This document shows, piece after piece, positions 45,236 through 53,692 of a stretch of DNA of 64,000 nucleotides (position 1 is its first letter; the number at the start of each line of letters is the position of its first letter). The notes beneath the pieces were generated by a model. The model saw only the letters and a program-made list of their open reading frames with translations, searched no databases and was not told the DNA's origin. The translations under genes were made by a program, and so were the position numbers. The stretch comes from Candidatus Chlorobium masyuteum. GTDB taxonomy: Bacteria > Bacteroidota > Chlorobiia > Chlorobiales > Chlorobiaceae. The DNA is taken from positions 496,001 through 560,000 of the forward strand of contig NZ_JAAORA010000002.1 in NCBI RefSeq assembly GCF_011601315.1, written 5' to 3'.

Positions 45236-47662
45236 TCAAGGTTTTTTCAATCGAAGAGAGTTACTCACCACCACCAGCGAGCTTGTCGCCATCAGCATTG
45301 CGGAGATGATGGGATGCAGCACACCCGTGACGGCAAGCGGCAGGGCTATCAGATTATACGCAAAGGCCCAGAAAAGGTTCTGCCGGATGACGGAAAAACA
45401 TTTTGAAGAGCTGTCAATGAGGGTGCTGATGAGCCGGAGGTCATCCTTGAGAATGGCCACTCCAGCACTTTCGAGCGCTATGCCCGATGCCTGGCCGACG
45501 GTCACTCCCGTGTCGGCTTCTGTGAGGGCAGGGGCATCATTGATTCCGTCTCCGACCATCATGACACACTCACCCCTCTCTTTCAGCTCGCGGATAACCG
45601 CTGCCTTTTCAATCGGACCCAGGCAGGCCTGAACATCGGTGATGCCACATTTTGCTGCGATATAGTCGGCCACTCCCCGGTTGTCGCCGGTCAGGATCTT
45701 CAGTTTCATCCCCTTTTTACGGAGCAGCTTAATCATGGGAAGGGCGTCGTCACGCAGGTCGTCGATCAGGCCGATCACTCCGGCAACTCTCTTGTTGCAG
45801 GCAACCATCACCACGGTTTTTCCTTCGGTGTCAAGCCGTGATGCAATTGCTTGCTGTTCAGGAGTGATCTCTATGTTTTCCTGCTGCATGAACGCTTCCG
45901 AGCCAGCCAGCCAGGATTCGCCCTCGATAGTGCCGGAAACACCTCTGCCCGGTATTGCCCTGAAGCGCTCAACCTTCAGGAGATCACCATCCCATGCTCC
46001 GGCAAGAGCATGAGCCGTCGGGTGTTCCGAAGAGGCTTCAAGTGATGCTGCATGCTGCAGAAAAGCAGGGGTTCGGGCAAAATCGTGAAGATCGGTTATG
46101 GAGGGTTTTCCCCTGGTGATGGTGCCGGTTTTGTCGAGGACAACAGTCGTGGTTTTTGAGAGAGTTTCAAAAATATCTCCCCCCTTTACAAGAATGCCTT
46201 TTTTGCCTGATGCGGAAGTGCCGACCAGAATAGCGAGTGGTGTTGCCAGACCGAGAGCACAGGGGCAGGCAATGACGAGCACCGAGACGGCATTCAGGAG
46301 TGCACTGACCGTGCTGCCGCTGGAGAGTTTCCAGTAGAGAAAGGTGGCGAAAGCCAGAAGAATGGTTACCGGCACGAAAAAGCCGGCGGTTTTATCCGCA
46401 ATGTTTTGTATTGGTGCCTTGCGGGCGTGTGCATCCTCGACGGTTTTGATGATCCGTGAGAGCAGGGTAGCGGATGCTTTTCCGGTGACCTTGATCGTGA
46501 GCCGTCCGTTCATGGAAAAACTTCCGGCAAAGATGCTGCTGCCAGGCTCTTTCAGAACGGGGCGGGACTCCCCGGTAAGCATTGATTCATTTACTTCGGC
46601 TTCGCCTTCAATCACGACGCCGTCAAGCGGTATCCGGTCACCGGGGATCACCTCGATCCGGTCGCCGGGATTGACCGCAGAAATCGGCACCATCGTGGTT
46701 TGGCCGCTTTCGGAAAGAAGCAGGGCCTCCTGCGGCTGGAGTTCGGCAAGCTCAGCCATGGCGTTGCCCGCCTTGAGGCGTGAACCGGCCTCAAGGAAAC
46801 GGCCGAGAAGGATGAAGGTGATGATCATGGCGGCACTGTCAAAAAACACCTCCCCTCCGAGGGGGATCATCGCAATACTGTAGAGGTATGCCGAGAGTGA
46901 ACCGAGCGCTACAAGAACATCCATGTTGAGTGTGAGCCGCCTCAGCGAACGCCATGCGTTTGAGAGGAATGGAAATCCGGCATAAAAGAGAACCGGGGAG
47001 GCAAGAGCCCAGGAGATGAGCTGAAACGCGACTCTGTAGCGGCTCTCCATGCCCTGGAAAAAACCGGCATAGAGCGCTGCCGTAAAGAGCATGAGCTGCA
47101 TGGAGAAAAATCCGGCAGTTCCGAAGCGAAGGAGCAGGTCCTGCTTCTCCTCAGCAAAAACAGTGCTGCCTGCGTTCTGATGGCAGGGGTGAGGAAGGTA
47201 GCCGATATCCCGTACAGCATTCAGGATGGTGTCGAGCGTTGTTTTACGCCCACTCCAGGTGATGATGGCCTTGTGGGTTGCATAGTTGACTCTTGCTGAA
47301 AGTACCCCTTCAACTTTTACGAGAAACTTTTCGATAAGCCATACACATGAAGCGCATCGTATGCCGGAGAGTAAAAGCTCAATGCGGTGCTCATCACCTG
47401 CAATGGTAACGGTATCGCTGAAGTGGGCACTCTGGAGCTTTACTCCGGTGGCCGGAGGGCCGGGCTGCCAGTCGCACCGCTGGCGGTAAAATGCATCAAG
47501 CGAGCTGCTGTTGACAAGCTCGTAGACCCCGAGACAGCCATGGCAGCAGAAATATTTCGTCTGGCCGTCAATTCTTGCGGTTACGGCTGTATTTCTGCCG
47601 GTCTCCTGCATGCAGTGATCGCATTGCACGCATTCAGCCGCGGTGGTCTCACTTTCTGACAT
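45236..47662 (-). CDS. ccoI: CcoI, copper-translocating P-type ATPase
   Basis: P1B-type ATPase that supplies copper for the CuB site of cbb3 oxidase, about 808 residues. The N terminus has a Cys-rich metal region (CVQCDHC and YFCCHGC) and an HMA motif IRCASCVWL. Further: CPCAL in the transport helix, the phosphorylated DKTGT, SSEHPTAHAL and GDGINDAPALTEADTG. All catalytic motifs are intact. The start at ATG 47662 (MSESETT) overlaps the preceding gene's end by 14 bases; an earlier start at 47686 is also open. Confidence 0.95.
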   Translation of the reverse strand: MSESETTAAECVQCDHCMQETGRNTAVTARIDGQTKYFCCHGCLGVYELVNSSSLDAFYRQRCDWQPGPPATGVKLQSAHFSDTVTIAGDEHRIELLLSGIRCASCVWLIEKFLVKVEGVLSARVNYATHKAIITWSGRKTTLDTILNAVRDIGYLPHPCHQNAGSTVFAEEKQDLLLRFGTAGFFSMQLMLFTAALYAGFFQGMESRYRVAFQLISWALASPVLFYAGFPFLSNAWRSLRRLTLNMDVLVALGSLSAYLYSIAMIPLGGEVFFDSAAMIITFILLGRFLEAGSRLKAGNAMAELAELQPQEALLLSESGQTTMVPISAVNPGDRIEVIPGDRIPLDGVVIEGEAEVNESMLTGESRPVLKEPGSSIFAGSFSMNGRLTIKVTGKASATLLSRIIKTVEDAHARKAPIQNIADKTAGFFVPVTILLAFATFLYWKLSSGSTVSALLNAVSVLVIACPCALGLATPLAILVGTSASGKKGILVKGGDIFETLSKTTTVVLDKTGTITRGKPSITDLHDFARTPAFLQHAASLEASSEHPTAHALAGAWDGDLLKVERFRAIPGRGVSGTIEGESWLAGSEAFMQQENIEITPEQQAIASRLDTEGKTVVMVACNKRVAGVIGLIDDLRDDALPMIKLLRKKGMKLKILTGDNRGVADYIAAKCGITDVQACLGPIEKAAVIRELKERGECVMMVGDGINDAPALTEADTGVTVGQASGIALESAGVAILKDDLRLISTLIDSSSKCFSVIRQNLFWAFAYNLIALPLAVTGVLHPIISAMLMATSSLVVVSNSLRLKKP

Positions 47663-48077
47663 TGAAGATAAATGCCGGATTGTCAAGCAGCTCGGAAAGC
47701 AATGTTGCCTGCCAGAGAGTGCGTCCGCTCATGCATCGGACAATTACCCCTTTGCCCTTGTAGGTACAACCGGTTGTTCTCTGAAGAGTGACCTGGTTTT
47801 TGCCCATCATCATACCCGGCATGCTGAGATCAAGCAGCAGTTTGTCTGGAAGCCTGTCGCATGGCGAAATGGTTACCGTGAAGCTGAGTTCCTGCATCGG
47901 ACTTACCGGCTTTGGCTCAATGTTCAGTGTGACCGTGCGCTGAGCGGAGGTAACCGAGCAGGGGCCATCATTGATGTTGCACTCCAGCTCTTTTGCCGGG
48001 AGTGGAGTTGCTGTGCTCAACAGCGATACAAAGAGCGCCAGAGCCGCCATACCTTTTATTTTATCTCTGAAAACCAT
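47649..48077 (-). CDS. Cys/Met-rich exported protein between ccoH and ccoI
   Basis: A 142-residue protein with a signal-like N terminus (basic residues then ALALFVSLLSTATPLPAKE). The mature part has six cysteines and many methionines, including LSMPGMMMGKNQVTL, and a late GVIVRCMSGRTLWQ segment. No family is recognised with certainty, though the beta-rich layout resembles YtkA/FixH-type domains. Position inside the operon, between CcoH and the copper ATPase CcoI, and its Met/Cys content suggest a periplasmic copper carrier or an assembly factor. Its start overlaps the ccoH stop region, so it is cotranslated. Confidence 0.7.
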   Translation of the reverse strand: MVFRDKIKGMAALALFVSLLSTATPLPAKELECNINDGPCSVTSAQRTVTLNIEPKPVSPMQELSFTVTISPCDRLPDKLLLDLSMPGMMMGKNQVTLQRTTGCTYKGKGVIVRCMSGRTLWQATLLSELLDNPAFIFNVRK

Positions 48078-48496
48078 TTTTTTGTGGCAATGAGTTGTTG
48101 TTGCTGCTTCAGGTCAATTCGTGTGAACCAGACACCTTTGAATGGAATGTCAGCAGTTGCCTGATAGACTCCGGGTGAGCGTTCACGCATAGTTATGGTG
48201 GAGTCATAACCGGAAGAGGAGAGGTTTCCGATAAAGAGGGTGAGATCGGCATGTTCAAGCGGCACTCCCTTTGAGGTGACGGAAATTCTGATCTCATTTT
48301 CTCCCCTCTTCAGTGCTGCTGGCGACTGGATTGCTATACCAAGGCGCTCTTCTGCCGACTTTGCCTGAAAATAGCGTTTGCTGTTTTCATAATAGTTGTT
48401 GTCCACCATCCCTTCGGCATCCCTGAATGCTACATAGATGCCGCAGCCCATGGCAAAGAAAAAAAGCGGATAGATGATGTAGAAAAAGAGCTTCAT
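48056..48496 (-). CDS. ccoH: CcoH/FixH family cbb3 assembly protein
   Basis: A 146-residue protein with an N-terminal membrane anchor (IIYPLFFFAMGCGIYVAF) and a periplasmic FixH-like domain, with VDNNYYENSKRYFQAK after the anchor and GVWFTRIDL near the end. It is needed for stable assembly of cbb3 oxidase. Its ATG overlaps the ccoG stop by 4 bases. Confidence 0.88.
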   Translation of the reverse strand: MKLFFYIIYPLFFFAMGCGIYVAFRDAEGMVDNNYYENSKRYFQAKSAEERLGIAIQSPAALKRGENEIRISVTSKGVPLEHADLTLFIGNLSSSGYDSTITMRERSPGVYQATADIPFKGVWFTRIDLKQQQQLIATKKWFSEIK

Positions 48497-49593
48497 AGAA
48501 AACCGGCCTCCCTGTTGATGACCATACCGTTACCGGAAATTTTGAGATGGAGCAGCTCCCGTTTGCCGGTCGATTTGACCAGAATAGTTCCATGAAGTGC
48601 TGAAAATGGCTCCACCTGAAGGGTGTGCTCCCCAATAAGGGTTACACCGGAATCAGATGAGGATAGCTCCAGCGTCAGTTTTTCCGCTCCGTTGTTATGG
48701 ATAGTGAAGGAGTAACGGTTCAGTCCCGGTGGCAGTGATGCATTGTCACGGATGACAAGAAAATCAACCGGAGGACGGCAGAGCAGAAGCACTATAAGGG
48801 CAATGGCGGCAAAGCCGGTTACCCCGCCGAGCCAGAATGTTTTCGGTCGGACGATTCGCCCTTTATAGTTCGGGAAAGGGCGCATACCCCTCTTTTCAGT
48901 CATGGTCCGGCAAGCGTCGATACATTCGGCGCAGGCAATGCAGGCGGAGCTCAACCCTTTTTTGATGTCGATGCCGACAGGGCAAACCTGAACGCAGGCA
49001 TCGCATCTCATGCAGGTCGCATCCCGTGTGGCATCATACTCGATAACAAGAGTCTCCTTGTCAAAAAGCACATTCTGGAGCATGGCGTAAGGGCATATTG
49101 AGGTGCAGAAACCTCTTCCGAGAAAGGCCAGTTCAAGGTAGACGAGCAGCCAGAGAACAAGGAAAAAAGTGGTAATGACCGGTTCTGAAAAAAGGGTTCT
49201 GAATGCTTCTGCAGGTGGAACAAAGTAGCTGATCATGGTAATCGACACGAGGGCAGAGAGGGGGAGCAGTACAATTTTCTGCAAGGGTTTCCGTCGTTTT
49301 TCTTTCCCTGCAATACGCTCACTCAAATCAAGCAGGACGGTTTGCGGACAGAACCAGCCACACCAGACTCTTCCGAAAATGATGGTAACCAGGCCGATAA
49401 AGAGGAGAAAAAAGAGGGCAGCGGCAAGAATAAGATAAAACTCCCGCATCCATATAACTGATCCGAAAAGATGGAGCTTTAGGGTCGCAATGTCAAAGCG
49501 GAAGGCACTCTGGCCGTTTATGAAAAGAAACGGCAGGCCGGTCAGGATGACCGCCTGCAGGATTGCTATAACGTTTCTCTTTTTTTTCCACAA
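48493..49593 (-). CDS. ccoG: CcoG, cbb3 oxidase accessory Cu(II) reductase (FixG)
   Basis: A 366-residue membrane protein with two 4Fe-4S-type Cys clusters: CMRCDACVQVCPVGIDIKK and CIACAECIDACR, plus CGWFCPQT and CTSICPYAML motifs near the membrane. FixG-type proteins reduce copper for the oxidase. A C-terminal Ig-like domain (LELSSSDSGVTL) is visible. It starts 28 bases after ccoP and overlaps ccoH by 4 bases. Confidence 0.94.
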   Translation of the reverse strand: MWKKKRNVIAILQAVILTGLPFLFINGQSAFRFDIATLKLHLFGSVIWMREFYLILAAALFFLLFIGLVTIIFGRVWCGWFCPQTVLLDLSERIAGKEKRRKPLQKIVLLPLSALVSITMISYFVPPAEAFRTLFSEPVITTFFLVLWLLVYLELAFLGRGFCTSICPYAMLQNVLFDKETLVIEYDATRDATCMRCDACVQVCPVGIDIKKGLSSACIACAECIDACRTMTEKRGMRPFPNYKGRIVRPKTFWLGGVTGFAAIALIVLLLCRPPVDFLVIRDNASLPPGLNRYSFTIHNNGAEKLTLELSSSDSGVTLIGEHTLQVEPFSALHGTILVKSTGKRELLHLKISGNGMVINREAGFL

Positions 49594-49620
49594 AATGAGA
49601 GGCTCCTGAGTTTGCGGAGA

Positions 49621-50094
49621 TTATGGTTTTCTCAGGGTTTCCAGATATGCTATAACCTTGCTGATCTTTTCGGCTCCGATCTGGGGAAGAAAAGAGGGCA
49701 TCCCGTTTGGTCTCCCTTTGGTAATCGTTTCGTAGAGATCGCTCCGGGCAGAGCCGTATTTGAGTTTTGCTGCGGTAAGATTGGGGCCGATGCCTCCGGT
49801 TGCATCGGCATTGTGGCATGGTGCACAGGTGGTGGCAAAAATCTCCTTTCCATCCTCAATGGCATCGTTGTCCCCGGCATAATCCTTGACCGTATCCGTT
49901 TTTACCGTTTTGGATGCAGCAACCATCTCCTGTTCATACTCCTTGTAGAATGACCATCCCGAGATGGCCGGGGTATAGGATACCGTGTAGCCGACGAGAA
50001 AGATAACTCCTCCGAAAAAAAACAGCAGCCACCCTTTGGGGATTTTGTTATGGCCATCCTGGGGCTCACCGGAATCATGCATTGAGGTCTCCAT
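49621..50094 (-). CDS. ccoP: CcoP-like subunit with a single haem c motif
   Basis: A 157-residue subunit: one N-terminal membrane segment (GWLLFFFGGVIFLVGYTVSYTP) and one cytochrome c domain with CAPCH and GMPSFLP as the likely Met ligand region. Standard CcoP proteins have two CxxCH motifs and about 300 residues. Here only one is visible and no second cytochrome domain is found before the stop. The gene occupies the ccoP position after ccoQ. An inner ATG at 50082 is an alternative start. Position and fold support the name, with a reduced cytochrome content. Confidence 0.82.
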   Translation of the reverse strand: METSMHDSGEPQDGHNKIPKGWLLFFFGGVIFLVGYTVSYTPAISGWSFYKEYEQEMVAASKTVKTDTVKDYAGDNDAIEDGKEIFATTCAPCHNADATGGIGPNLTAAKLKYGSARSDLYETITKGRPNGMPSFLPQIGAEKISKVIAYLETLRKP

Positions 50095-50123
50095 TTAAAG
50101 ATCTGTTTGAGCTGTTCGAGGTT

Positions 50124-50267
50124 TCACTGGTCGTCATCAAGCATGCTCTGCTTTGGTTTCTCGACCTTCTCTTTTCGCTTCGGATTGTAGTAGTAAAAAA
50201 TTATTCCGGCAAGAACAGTAGCCAGAGCGATGGTGAAAATGAGGTATGCTATTCCGGAAAAATTCAT
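50124..50267 (-). CDS. ccoQ: CcoQ-like small membrane subunit
   Basis: A 47-residue one-pass protein (MNFSGIAYLIFTIALATVLA then GIIFYYYNPKRKEKVE), the pattern of CcoQ, which stabilises the cbb3 complex. Its ATG overlaps the ccoO stop region by 3 bases; it was identified directly on the minus strand between ccoO and ccoP. Confidence 0.8.
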   Translation of the reverse strand: MNFSGIAYLIFTIALATVLAGIIFYYYNPKRKEKVEKPKQSMLDDDQ

Positions 50268-50935
50268 TTATTGGCCTCCATTTTTTTTACATCCCGTCCA
50301 AGCTTCTGGATGTAGGCAACGAGGGCATCCATCTCCGTAAGCTCCTTCTGCAGTTCAGGAGGAGTGACCTTGTCGCGACTCACTTTTGATGGATAGTTAT
50401 CATTGGTCACCGTTGAGCGGCACTGGTCGATCTGCTGCTGAACCTCGTTTTCAGAGTAGCCATAACCGAGAACTGATGTTTTTTTGAATGAGTTCGCGAC
50501 GTCAAGCCGGTTGTTTGCAAGCCAGGCATAGGGAGGCATATTTGATTTTTCAAACATGGCTTGCGGGCTCCGGAAGTGGGTGTAGTGCCATGAATCGGGA
50601 TATTTGCCTCCAACCCTGTTCAGGTCAGGCCCAGTGCGGCGGGAGCCCCAGAGAAATGGCCGGTCATAGGCAAACTCTTCAGGTTTTGAGTATTCGCCGT
50701 AGCGCAGCACCTCTGTCCGGAGTGGCCGGACGGTCTGGGTGTGGCAGTTGTTGCACCCTTCACGCATATAGATGTCCCGTCCCTCCTGTTCAACAGCCGT
50801 GTAGGGCTTGATATAGGCGCTCACCGGCTGAGTTGAGGGCATGAAGAGCGGAATAAAGACGGTTACGGTTGTGCCGATCAGGATGACAACGGTTGAAAGC
50901 AGTGCGAAAACAACCGGTTTTGAAGTGATCCCCAT
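50264..50935 (-). CDS. ccoO: cbb3 oxidase subunit II (mono-haem cytochrome c)
   Basis: A 223-residue membrane-anchored cytochrome c. One N-terminal membrane segment is followed by the haem c motif GCNNCHTQTVRPL and then a VLRYGEYSKPEEFAYDRPFLWGSRRTGPDL block typical of CcoO. It passes electrons to subunit I. It ends 3 bases into ccoQ and starts 30 bases after ccoN. Confidence 0.95.
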   Translation of the reverse strand: MGITSKPVVFALLSTVVILIGTTVTVFIPLFMPSTQPVSAYIKPYTAVEQEGRDIYMREGCNNCHTQTVRPLRTEVLRYGEYSKPEEFAYDRPFLWGSRRTGPDLNRVGGKYPDSWHYTHFRSPQAMFEKSNMPPYAWLANNRLDVANSFKKTSVLGYGYSENEVQQQIDQCRSTVTNDNYPSKVSRDKVTPPELQKELTEMDALVAYIQKLGRDVKKMEANK

Positions 50936-50965
50936 GATTACAGCTCCTGTTTGTTGATTTGTCGG

Positions 50966-52360
50966 TTATGCTTCAGCCTGACGTGGTTCCTGGCGTACGG
51001 TCATGACCAGATTCCAGACGAAGATCAGGATACCGATAAAGAATATGAGTCCGGCGGCAAATCGCAGTTGGTAGTAGGGATAGAGCGATGCGACGGTATC
51101 AAGAAAGTTGTACATCAGTGATCCGTCAGGGTTGGTGGCCTTCCACATTGCCCCCTGCTGGATACCTGCAATCCACATGGCGGAAGTCCAGATAACCTGA
51201 CCAACCATCATAAGCCAGAACTGTATGTTTGCAAGTTTGATGCTGTAGATCACCGTGTTGGTGATGTTCGGAATCATATAGTAGAATGATGCCGAGACTA
51301 TCATGGTGACCCATCCCATCGTCCCCATGTGTACATGCCCTACAACCCAGTCGGTATAGTGGAAGAAGGCATTGATGGTTCTGAGTCCCTGCAGAGGTCC
51401 CTGGAGGGTCTGGAGACCGTAGAAGGTTATGCCTGCGATGAAGAATTTGACCAGGTAGTTGGAGCGCATCTGATCCCAGTTGCCCTGTAGGGTGTAATAG
51501 CCGTTGACAACTGAACCCCATGATGGTGCAATCATGAAGATGCTGAAGGCCATCGCGACGGTCTGGATCCACTCCGGCAGGGGTGTCAGCATGAGATGAT
51601 GTGCTCCGGTCCAGAGATAGGCAAAATTCAGTGCCCAGAACGAGACTATGGAGAGGCGGTGGCTGTAGATAGGAAGACCCGTTGACTTGGGAAGGAAATA
51701 GTAAAACATCGCCAGTATCGGAACCGTAAAGATGAAGCCAACAACGTTATGGCCGTACCACCACTCCACATTGGCATCGTTTGCTCCGGAATAGACGGTG
51801 TAGGATTTGAAGAGGGTGACGGGTATTTCAAGATTGTTGACTATGTAGAGGATGGCAATGGCAACCGTCATGGCGATAATGTACCAGAGAGAGATGTACA
51901 TCTGTTTTTCGCGGCGCTTGATGAGTGTGCCGAAGACATTGACGGCAAACATGACCCAGAAAACCACCACACCGATATCAATTGGCCACTCCAGCTCGGC
52001 ATACTCTTTTGTGGTATTCATTCCCGCAAAGAGGCTCAGTGCTCCCAGGGCTATGATGGCATTGAAAAAGTAGAGGTGTGCCTGGGCGAGACGGGGAAAG
52101 GCAAGGGGTGCTCTGGTCAGTCGCTGGAGCATGTAGTATGATGCAGAAAAAATACCGGCAAGGGCAAAACCAAGCCCCAGACCGTTGGTATGGACGACCC
52201 GGAGACGGCCGAAGCTGAGCCATGGCGTGATATTCAGCGCCGGATTGAACATTTCAAATGCTATCCACAGTCCGACAAGAAGGCCGATGACCAGCCAGAA
52301 TACCGCTGACCAGGCAAAACCGCGAACAGTTTTGTAATTGTACACTACTGCTTCATTCAT
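50966..52360 (-). CDS. ccoN: cbb3-type cytochrome c oxidase subunit I
   Basis: Catalytic subunit of the haem-copper C-type oxidase, 464 residues and about 12 membrane segments. Haem and copper ligands are visible: RVVHTNG (low-spin haem His), WWYGHNVVGF and GAHHLM (CuB), and HYTDWVVGHVHMGTMGW (haem b3 and b). It is the first gene of the run ccoN-O-Q-P-G-H-(x)-I-S-SafE on the minus strand. The 253-base upstream gap must hold its promoter; I see no clear FNR-type box there. Confidence 0.96.
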   Translation of the reverse strand: MNEAVVYNYKTVRGFAWSAVFWLVIGLLVGLWIAFEMFNPALNITPWLSFGRLRVVHTNGLGLGFALAGIFSASYYMLQRLTRAPLAFPRLAQAHLYFFNAIIALGALSLFAGMNTTKEYAELEWPIDIGVVVFWVMFAVNVFGTLIKRREKQMYISLWYIIAMTVAIAILYIVNNLEIPVTLFKSYTVYSGANDANVEWWYGHNVVGFIFTVPILAMFYYFLPKSTGLPIYSHRLSIVSFWALNFAYLWTGAHHLMLTPLPEWIQTVAMAFSIFMIAPSWGSVVNGYYTLQGNWDQMRSNYLVKFFIAGITFYGLQTLQGPLQGLRTINAFFHYTDWVVGHVHMGTMGWVTMIVSASFYYMIPNITNTVIYSIKLANIQFWLMMVGQVIWTSAMWIAGIQQGAMWKATNPDGSLMYNFLDTVASLYPYYQLRFAAGLIFFIGILIFVWNLVMTVRQEPRQAEA

Positions 52361-52550
52361 GCCTTACTCCAGTTCTTTTTGCGCCTCTGTTCATTATTCC
52401 GCACTGATGTGACTCAGTCGAAAGATAGAGCAATCAAGAGAGGTGCTCTTGGTGAAAAAGTATAGAGAGAGAACGGGGTGAACAACTTTTGAAAGTTCAC
52501 TTTATACTATAAATGTAAGGATAAAGAGGGATTTAATCATGCGAGAAATA

Positions 52551-52581
52551 AAAAATCCGGATTTTTATCATCCGGATTTTT
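52551..52581 (-). terminator. Terminator after mtnA (minus strand)
   Basis: A 12-bp perfect inverted repeat AAAAATCCGGAT/ATCCGGATTTTT (52551-52562 with 52570-52581) with a 7-base loop. On the minus strand it follows the mtnA stop and carries a T-run, so it separates mtnA from the ccoN promoter. Confidence 0.92.
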
Positions 52582-52613
52582 TATTGAAGTGATCTGTGTT
52601 GTGTGCAGTTGTG

Positions 52614-53678
52614 TTACTGTCCGAAGAGTGTTTTCAGCTCTTCGACATAGTTGCCGACAACAGCCTTTTTGTCAGTGATGATGCCGCGGAGGAACTTGCC
52701 CGGAGTGACATCAAAGGCATAATTGAGTACCGGTGTGTTGGGCATTGCAACCTGTGTACCGAAAATAGTTCTCAGCTCATCGGCATTCCGTTCTTCGATC
52801 GGGATGTGTGTCCCGTCAGGAATGGTAATGTCGATGGTTGATACCGGTGCGGCAATGTAGAACGGCAGGTTGTGATGGTAGGCGCTGATTGCATGGGCAC
52901 AGGTTCCGATCTTGTTGGCGGTGTCGCCGTTGGCGGCAATCCGGTCGGCACCGACAATGCCGAAATCAATCATGCCTCTCTGCATCAGGAATGCCGATGA
53001 GGAGTCGGAAATAGAGACAAACGGTATGCCGTCGTGCTGAAGCTCCCATGCAGTCAAACGAAGTCCCTGAAGAAGCGGACGGCTTTCGGAGGTGATGACG
53101 CGCTCGATCAGCCCCTCCTTCCAGGCAAGTCTGATAACTCCTAATGCAGAACCGGTGCCGCAACAGGCAAGGGTGCCGGTGTTGCAGTGGGTCAGCACGT
53201 TGAGTTTTCGTTTTTTCAGGATATCGGCAAGGTCAATCCTGATCTGGTCAACACCGTGGCGCGACATCAGATCGCAGTTGGCAATCTCGTCAATATGGAT
53301 TTTCTTTGCGGCTTCATTCATTTTTGCAAAGAGCACGTCAATCGTATCGCTCTCGAAATTGTCGTCATAGACCTTTTGCAGACGGGCAGAGGCAAAAAAG
53401 AGGTTGACCGCAGTCGGCCTTGATGCTTCCACATCCGCAATAAGTGTTTTGAAGAAGAGAGGGAACTCCTCCTTGCTCCCCCTGAAGCTGTTGATCCCGA
53501 GAATGATCGTATAGGCTGCTGCAACACCGATCAGGGGTGCGCCGCGAACCGCAAGGGTCTTAATGGCTTCAATGGCCTCCTGATGGCTCTTTGTTGAGAC
53601 ATACTCCTCCCTGAGCGGCAGGAACCGCTGGTCGAGGTAGTGAAGCGTGTCGTTACTGAACGAGATGGCGTCTATCAT
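52614..53678 (-). CDS. mtnA: S-methyl-5-thioribose-1-phosphate isomerase
   Basis: Converts methylthioribose-1-phosphate to methylthioribulose-1-phosphate in the methionine-salvage (or MTA-shunt) pathway. The 354-residue protein has the eIF2B-like fold motif TLAVRGAPLIGVAAAY, the THCNTGTLACCGTGSALG loop with its catalytic Cys and the VGADRIAANGDTANKIGT segment. It lies 14 bases after the purine nucleoside phosphorylase, in the same direction, so the pair forms a pathway. Confidence 0.95.
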   Translation of the reverse strand: MIDAISFSNDTLHYLDQRFLPLREEYVSTKSHQEAIEAIKTLAVRGAPLIGVAAAYTIILGINSFRGSKEEFPLFFKTLIADVEASRPTAVNLFFASARLQKVYDDNFESDTIDVLFAKMNEAAKKIHIDEIANCDLMSRHGVDQIRIDLADILKKRKLNVLTHCNTGTLACCGTGSALGVIRLAWKEGLIERVITSESRPLLQGLRLTAWELQHDGIPFVSISDSSSAFLMQRGMIDFGIVGADRIAANGDTANKIGTCAHAISAYHHNLPFYIAAPVSTIDITIPDGTHIPIEERNADELRTIFGTQVAMPNTPVLNYAFDVTPGKFLRGIITDKKAVVGNYVEELKTLFGQ

Positions 53679-53692
53679 GCTGTAAAAAAGGG

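Noticed and set aside
52361-52550. FNR or other oxygen-sensor box upstream of ccoN
   Set aside because: No TTGAT-N4-ATCAA-like palindrome is visible by eye; a search with lower stringency could differ.
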